Positions 60,120-64,000 of a stretch of DNA of 64,000 bases are shown here, one piece after another. The translations under genes and the position numbers were made by a program. Positions within the stretch are counted from its first letter, which is position 1. Each line of letters begins with the position of its first letter. The stretch covers positions 1 to 64,000 of the forward strand of contig NZ_JBAFWZ010000007.1 of NCBI RefSeq assembly GCF_036662795.1. The letters run 5' to 3'. The notes under the pieces were generated by a model. The model was not told the DNA's origin. It worked only from the letters and a program-made list of their open reading frames with translations, and searched no databases. Origin of the DNA: Lysinibacillus_B sp036662795. Its GTDB lineage: Bacteria > Bacillota > Bacilli > Bacillales_A > Planococcaceae.

Positions 60120-61024
60120 TGTGTCAATTTTTTAAGTAGAGTTTCAGCGATGTCTGGTCGGTCTGTAATGATGCCCTGTGCACCAGTTCGAATTAAGCGA
60201 GACATTGTGACTAAGTCATTAATATCTGCATAAAGTACTGGGATATTCAAGTCGCTTAAAAACTTTACAAACTTCGGAGAATCAAATGACATAATATTTG
60301 ATTTTAATGGTAGCTGGAATACATCAACTTTTGGATTATAAAGATGACCAAATTGACTTGTAAAGGATGTATAGGCTTTCGTAATATCCGCATCGCCTGC
60401 ACCTAATGCTACTCGGTTTTGAGCATATAAATTGAAGCGGTCGATTTGCTCACTATAGCTACTAGTAACGATAATACGATTTGCCGCTTCGAGTTCTTCA
60501 ATAAGTCGCCATAGCTTTGATGGCATCAAGCTTCCTTCATAAGTATCAGGTCCATCTTTAATGTCAATGAAAACAAGACTATTTGGAAACGCCTGTAATA
60601 ATTCTCTTAATGTAACAACTTCAACGTGTTCCCCTTTATAAGGGTAGTTGCCTTCTAAGCATATAAAGTTTTCACCAATATTTAATTCTCTTAACTGCGC
60701 TAGGGTAAAATCTTTTACGAAGCCTGTTTCCCCTGTTGTACGCTCCACAGAAGCATCGTGGAATAAAACGATCTCTTCATCCTTTGTTAAGCGAACATCC
60801 ACTTTAAAGCCGTCTGCCCCATACTCAGCAGCTTTTTCAAACGCTAGCATAGAATGTTCAGGAGCCAAATGACTACCTCCATGGTGTGCTAAAACGATTG
60901 GACGGTCAAATTTTAATGCTGGCTGATCCTCGCGTTTTTGTGGTTTTGAAATGGCTTTCGTACCTGCCCATGCTGCTGCACTAGCTGCTGCAATTGCAAG
61001 TGCGATTTTTGTTTTCTTTCCCAT
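60116..61024 (-). CDS. Glycerophosphodiester phosphodiesterase family protein
   Basis: A 302-aa protein with an N-terminal hydrophobic anchor or signal (about residues 5-24, KIALAIAAASAAAWAG) and a GDPD TIM barrel: AHHGGSHLAPEHSMLAF holds the catalytic histidine and glutamate, DGFKVDVRLTKDEEIVLFHD the metal residues and second histidine. It probably hydrolyses glycerophosphodiesters from phospholipids or teichoic acids at the membrane or outside. ATG 61024 is set by GAGGAGG 7 bases upstream. Inserted between ylbF and ylbG, which are adjacent in B. subtilis. Confidence 0.9.
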   Translation of the reverse strand: MGKKTKIALAIAAASAAAWAGTKAISKPQKREDQPALKFDRPIVLAHHGGSHLAPEHSMLAFEKAAEYGADGFKVDVRLTKDEEIVLFHDASVERTTGETGFVKDFTLAQLRELNIGENFICLEGNYPYKGEHVEVVTLRELLQAFPNSLVFIDIKDGPDTYEGSLMPSKLWRLIEELEAANRIIVTSSYSEQIDRFNLYAQNRVALGAGDADITKAYTSFTSQFGHLYNPKVDVFQLPLKSNIMSFDSPKFVKFLSDLNIPVLYADINDLVTMSRLIRTGAQGIITDRPDIAETLLKKLTQ

Positions 61025-61239
61025 ATCTCGTCCTCCTCTTACTTTACATTTATCTTTGGTGAAGCCATCTAAAATTGTACTTGTAAGACGCAAATAGAGC
61101 GTAATAGTTTATGAACTCTATGAGGAAACACTCTATACTCACCTATTATAACGGAAAATACTACCTTCTGTCAGCTAAACTCTGTTGCGATAAAATTTGT
61201 CTATATGGTATGCTCTTATCAAGAAATGGAGGATTTAAT

Positions 61240-61512
61240 ATGACAGATCGGCAAGGAATTATTGTCTATGTGCATCAATTAAAGCACGCGAAGTCATTAC
61301 GGAAATACGGACATGTTCATTTTATTTCGCGTAAATTAAAATATGTTGTGATGTACTGCAACCGTGATGAACTAGAATTAGTGAAAACTAAACTACAACG
61401 CCTTCCATTTGTGAAAGACGTTGTAGAATCATACCGCCCATTTTTAAAAACTGAGTTTGAAAATGCCAAACCAGATAAGGCGAAGGAATATGATTATAAA
61501 GTAGGGCTTTAA
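61240..61512 (+). CDS. ylbG: YlbG (DUF2129/UPF0298) family protein
   Basis: A 90-aa cytosolic protein of UPF0298; IIVYVHQLKHAKSLRKYGHVH and YVVMYCNRDE are signatures. Function unknown. ATG 61240 has TGGAGG 7 bases upstream; codons further upstream are open but have no site. Its stop touches the stop of the convergent gene at 61513 with no base between and no terminator visible. Confidence 0.92.
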   Translation: MTDRQGIIVYVHQLKHAKSLRKYGHVHFISRKLKYVVMYCNRDELELVKTKLQRLPFVKDVVESYRPFLKTEFENAKPDKAKEYDYKVGL

Positions 61513-61902
61513 TCAATACATCGGTGGAATATAGTGATTCAGTCTTAAAATACCAATTAAGTATTGATAAAATAGCTTTTCTTCCGAAAAAATAGATGAG
61601 TGCTTAATCTCTAGGATATTAGCCTTTCGTCCTAGAGCAGTTACGGCTTCTTCAAAAAGCTCTATTCGTTTTGCACGTTTTTCGATGTTATAAGGAATAC
61701 CTTCACGACAAATATAAATTGGCATGAATTTGCTTTCTCCTACAGGCTTAAGGGCTACAGCAAGAGAGGCATAAGTATGATCATTTTTACTTGAAGTGAA
61801 GATGAAGGCGTGATGAAAGCGCGCTTCATTCGTTTTAATCAGTTCGCAAAGCTCATAAACATCTCCGTAGCCTTGTCCAAGCTCTATAAATTGTTGAATC
61901 AT
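61513..61902 (-). CDS. DUF7147-like protein (YlbA-like, tentative)
   Basis: A 129-aa soluble protein starting MIQQFIELGQGYGDVYELCEL and ending LFYQYLIGILRLNHYIPPMY, a pattern I recall from a Bacillales family sometimes mislabelled methylthioribose kinase (DUF7147) and possibly B. subtilis YlbA. There is no kinase motif, so that label should not be used. Function unknown. It converges with ylbG and is divergent from the membrane protein gene at 61959. Confidence 0.72.
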   Translation of the reverse strand: MIQQFIELGQGYGDVYELCELIKTNEARFHHAFIFTSSKNDHTYASLAVALKPVGESKFMPIYICREGIPYNIEKRAKRIELFEEAVTALGRKANILEIKHSSIFSEEKLFYQYLIGILRLNHYIPPMY

Positions 61903-61958
61903 TATTCGTCACATCCTTTCCATCCCATATAGTATCATGATGCAGGAGGAACGGGCAC

Positions 61959-63383
61959 ATGAAATTTGCAATGAGTGTATTTACAGTACTAGTCGTTTTA
62001 GTGAGCGCAATGTTAATCGTACAATATCGGGTGTATTCAGACCAATCGATAGCGAACGAGGATGAGTTTCAATACTCACAAGAAATAGAAATAGTTTATC
62101 GTGAAAAGAGCTTAGATATTCGACATCATTTTAAAAATTTATCGAATGAATCGATTTCGATACAATGGCCAGACCAAGCTGTCGAAGCTGATTGCTTTTT
62201 AGAAACAGAATATAGTTGTGCTCGTTTGAGTGAGGATAAGAAAGCGTTTGCTAGTGGCGAAAATCGCGCGCAATCCATTTCTTATATTATTCCGTTAAAG
62301 GACGGTTTAACATCCAAACAACTATTAAAGGATATTTTTGTAACGCTTGAAAACGGAAATGTAAAATTTTCAACGGTACATATTTCAACAGAAAATACGA
62401 TTGCCGGACAGTGGGTAACTGGATTGCCAGTTATCGGTCAGCAATCATTAGCTTTAGTTAATTATACGATGTTTAGTGGTACGGGACAGGTAAGTGACTT
62501 ATATTGGCAGGCAGGAGATTTTGCTTTACAAAAAAATTCAGAAGTTGTTTCGATTTATTCGAATTATGCAACTTCACCAGATTTTAATAAAGCTTTAGAT
62601 GGGCTTAACTTGATAAGCGATGAGCATATTGCTATTGTACATGGAACGAATTTAGCAGGCGTACAAGGAAACCGTATTTTATTTTTACAGGATTTAACGA
62701 TTGATAGTATGCAAAAGGCTATCGTCATGTCTCACGTTAAATCGATGTATCGTTTTGGTGATAGTCCAGCGTGGTTAAAGGAAGTAGTAGCTATGAATTT
62801 AACAGGCGATACATTTGGTAGTGACCGAGCGATAAAAATTGTTGAAACTTTGACAAATCAAATGAGCGAGCAGCAATTAGCGGATTGGACAGACAGACTT
62901 AAAAAATTACAGGGAGAAAAGATTTCACCTGCGATTTTAGATAACACATTATCCGAGGTATTTGGGAACTATACAAAATACTTATCGCTAAATGAGACAT
63001 CTGAGCAAGTATATCCATTTGTTTTCAATGATAAACGAGAGATTGCTCTAAATCGGGACAAGCTTAAAAATGTCCATATTATCTATACTGATAATAAGAT
63101 TTTCTACTCGGCAGATGCTTTATTTAAGGAGTTAGGATATACAACATCTGAAGGTCCAAACGGCTACTATGTCACGAGTGAGGCACGTAAGTTTAGATTC
63201 CCAGATAAAGAACACGGCTTCTACGTTTATAATCAACAGCGCTTTAACACAGTTTCACAGCCAATCGTTAAGATTGCTGGTAAATATTACATCGAAGAAT
63301 CATGGCTACAACGATTATTTTTAGTGGAAATGAATAAGACTGAGGATAGTGTAAACATTACATCCCTAGCAACACAGGAGTAA
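61959..63383 (+). CDS. Membrane-anchored extracytoplasmic protein of unknown function
   Basis: A 474-aa protein with an N-terminal signal/anchor helix (about residues 5-24) and a large exported part. A middle region (about 150-330) contains IVMSHVKSMYRFGDSPAWLKEVVAMNL, which looks helical and peptidase-like in rhythm but has no HExxH. The C-terminus (about 355-465; ADALFKELGYTTSEGPNGYYVTSEARKFRF) resembles the stalk or copper amine oxidase-like N domain found in Bacillales surface proteins. AGGAGG is well placed before the ATG. It precedes rsmD by 22 bp and may be cotranscribed. Confidence 0.78.
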   Translation: MKFAMSVFTVLVVLVSAMLIVQYRVYSDQSIANEDEFQYSQEIEIVYREKSLDIRHHFKNLSNESISIQWPDQAVEADCFLETEYSCARLSEDKKAFASGENRAQSISYIIPLKDGLTSKQLLKDIFVTLENGNVKFSTVHISTENTIAGQWVTGLPVIGQQSLALVNYTMFSGTGQVSDLYWQAGDFALQKNSEVVSIYSNYATSPDFNKALDGLNLISDEHIAIVHGTNLAGVQGNRILFLQDLTIDSMQKAIVMSHVKSMYRFGDSPAWLKEVVAMNLTGDTFGSDRAIKIVETLTNQMSEQQLADWTDRLKKLQGEKISPAILDNTLSEVFGNYTKYLSLNETSEQVYPFVFNDKREIALNRDKLKNVHIIYTDNKIFYSADALFKELGYTTSEGPNGYYVTSEARKFRFPDKEHGFYVYNQQRFNTVSQPIVKIAGKYYIEESWLQRLFLVEMNKTEDSVNITSLATQE

Positions 63384-63405
63384 AATGAAAGATTGGTGAT
63401 AGTAT

Positions 63406-63972
63406 ATGCGCGTTGTAGCGGGCGAACGTAAAGGGATGCCATTAAAAGCTATTGCCGGTACAACAACAAGACCGACAACAGATAAAGTAAAAGAATCGAT
63501 TTTCAATATGATTGGCCCATTTTTTGATGGTGGAACTGCACTGGATTTGTTCGCAGGAAGTGGCGGCTTAGGCATTGAGGCGCTAAGTCGCGGAGCTGAA
63601 AAAGCAATTTTCGTTGAGAAAGACGCAAAGGCCTTCTGTGTACTTCAGGACAATATAAAAAAATGTCGTTATGAGGATTATGTAGAGCTTTTTCGAACGG
63701 ATGCTTCGCGGGCAGTAAAAGGCCTATTAAAGCGTGATATCTCAATTGACTATTTATTTGTCGATCCACCTTATCATAAAAAGGAATATTATGATTTAGT
63801 CCAAGCGTTAGAACAAGGGGAACGGTTAGCGAAAAATGCAATCATTGTCTGTGAGCATGGTGTAGAAATTGCGCTTCCTGATAGCTATGGGAAGTTTAAG
63901 CTAACAAGACAAGAAACATATGGCAGTACAATTGTTTCGATTTATCGTGCTAATGGGGAAGAGGGAGAATAA
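63406..63972 (+). CDS. rsmD: 16S rRNA m2G966 methyltransferase RsmD
   Basis: A 188-aa SAM-dependent methyltransferase (YlbH in B. subtilis) that modifies G966 of 16S rRNA (E. coli numbering). RPTTDKVKESIFNMI is its N-terminal signature, ALDLFAGSGGLGIEALSRGA the SAM-binding motif I and FVDPPYHK the catalytic motif IV. It is followed after two bases by coaD, the usual pair. Confidence 0.95.
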   Translation: MRVVAGERKGMPLKAIAGTTTRPTTDKVKESIFNMIGPFFDGGTALDLFAGSGGLGIEALSRGAEKAIFVEKDAKAFCVLQDNIKKCRYEDYVELFRTDASRAVKGLLKRDISIDYLFVDPPYHKKEYYDLVQALEQGERLAKNAIIVCEHGVEIALPDSYGKFKLTRQETYGSTIVSIYRANGEEGE

Positions 63973-63974
63973 CG

Positions 63975-64000
63975 GTGTCAGAGAAAATTGCAGTAGTACC
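63975..64000 (+). CDS. coaD: Phosphopantetheine adenylyltransferase CoaD, 5' fragment
   Basis: Only eight codons are in the window: GTG start then SEKIAVVP, the beginning of CoaD (which continues GSFDPxTxGH in the family). GGGAG lies in the end of rsmD. CoaD makes dephospho-CoA. The rsmD-coaD pair is conserved in Bacillales, so the call rests on context and this short match. Confidence 0.8.

Overview
The window looks like chromosome of an AT-rich, low-GC Gram-positive bacterium of the Bacillales, most likely a Planococcaceae/Caryophanaceae member close to Lysinibacillus or Solibacillus. The evidence is gene order: the biotin operon reads bioD-bioA-bioY-bioB, the arrangement described for Bacillus (now Lysinibacillus) sphaericus. 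The right two thirds follow the Bacillus order speA-yktA-yktB-yktC-ylaF-typA-ylaH-ylaI-ylaL-ylaN-ftsW-pycA-ctaA/ctaBCDEFG-ylbC-ylbF-ylbG-rsmD-coaD. Ribosome binding sites are strong GGAGG types and TTG/GTG starts are common. I saw no rRNA, tRNA, CRISPR array, insertion sequence or prophage.

Left part (1-25,000) is accessory: an Asp/Glu racemase, a LysR regulator divergent from an MFS-nitronate monooxygenase-unknown operon, a second MFS exporter with what looks like a leader-peptide attenuator, an ECF sigma factor with a membrane partner, a Crp/Fnr regulator, a HAD phosphatase with an LD-carboxypeptidase, several small enzymes, a chemoreceptor, and a MarR (MhqR-like) catabolic or detoxification cluster with a ring-cleaving dioxygenase, luciferase-like oxidoreductase, KstD-like flavoprotein, aldehyde dehydrogenase and nitronate monooxygenase. 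Three genes here (M23 peptidase, APH-like kinase, luciferase-like oxidoreductase) keep a full reading frame broken only by one in-frame stop within the first 20 codons, and a start-less gene remnant lies at 12,995-13,135.

Middle part (24,800-42,300): a stand-alone RsgA GTPase, the BirA-controlled biotin operon, a cidAB/lrgAB-type pair, speA, a third nitronate monooxygenase, the ykt genes, a GC-rich palindromic intergenic element, ylaF, typA, ylaH and a nitrate/sulfonate/thiamine-precursor-type ABC transporter inserted between ylaH and ylaI.

Right part (42,300-64,000) is core: ylaI, ylaL, ylaN, ftsW, pyruvate carboxylase, the complete caa3 cytochrome oxidase pathway (heme A synthesis ctaA/ctaB, subunits ctaC-F, assembly factors ctaG and a CtaM-like DUF420 protein) with phased ResD-like boxes between ctaA and ctaB, then yugN-like, ylbC, a MurE-like ligase, ylbF, a glycerophosphodiesterase, ylbG, a DUF7147-like gene, a membrane-anchored unknown, rsmD and the first codons of coaD at the window edge.

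The best candidates for something undescribed are the 17-codon leader with three mutually complementary segments upstream of the MFS exporter (about 6,057-6,168), the clustered early nonsense codons, and the 15-bp perfect hairpin built over a stop codon at 4,811-4,847. All functional statements are from reading the sequence and from memory of the families; no search was run.
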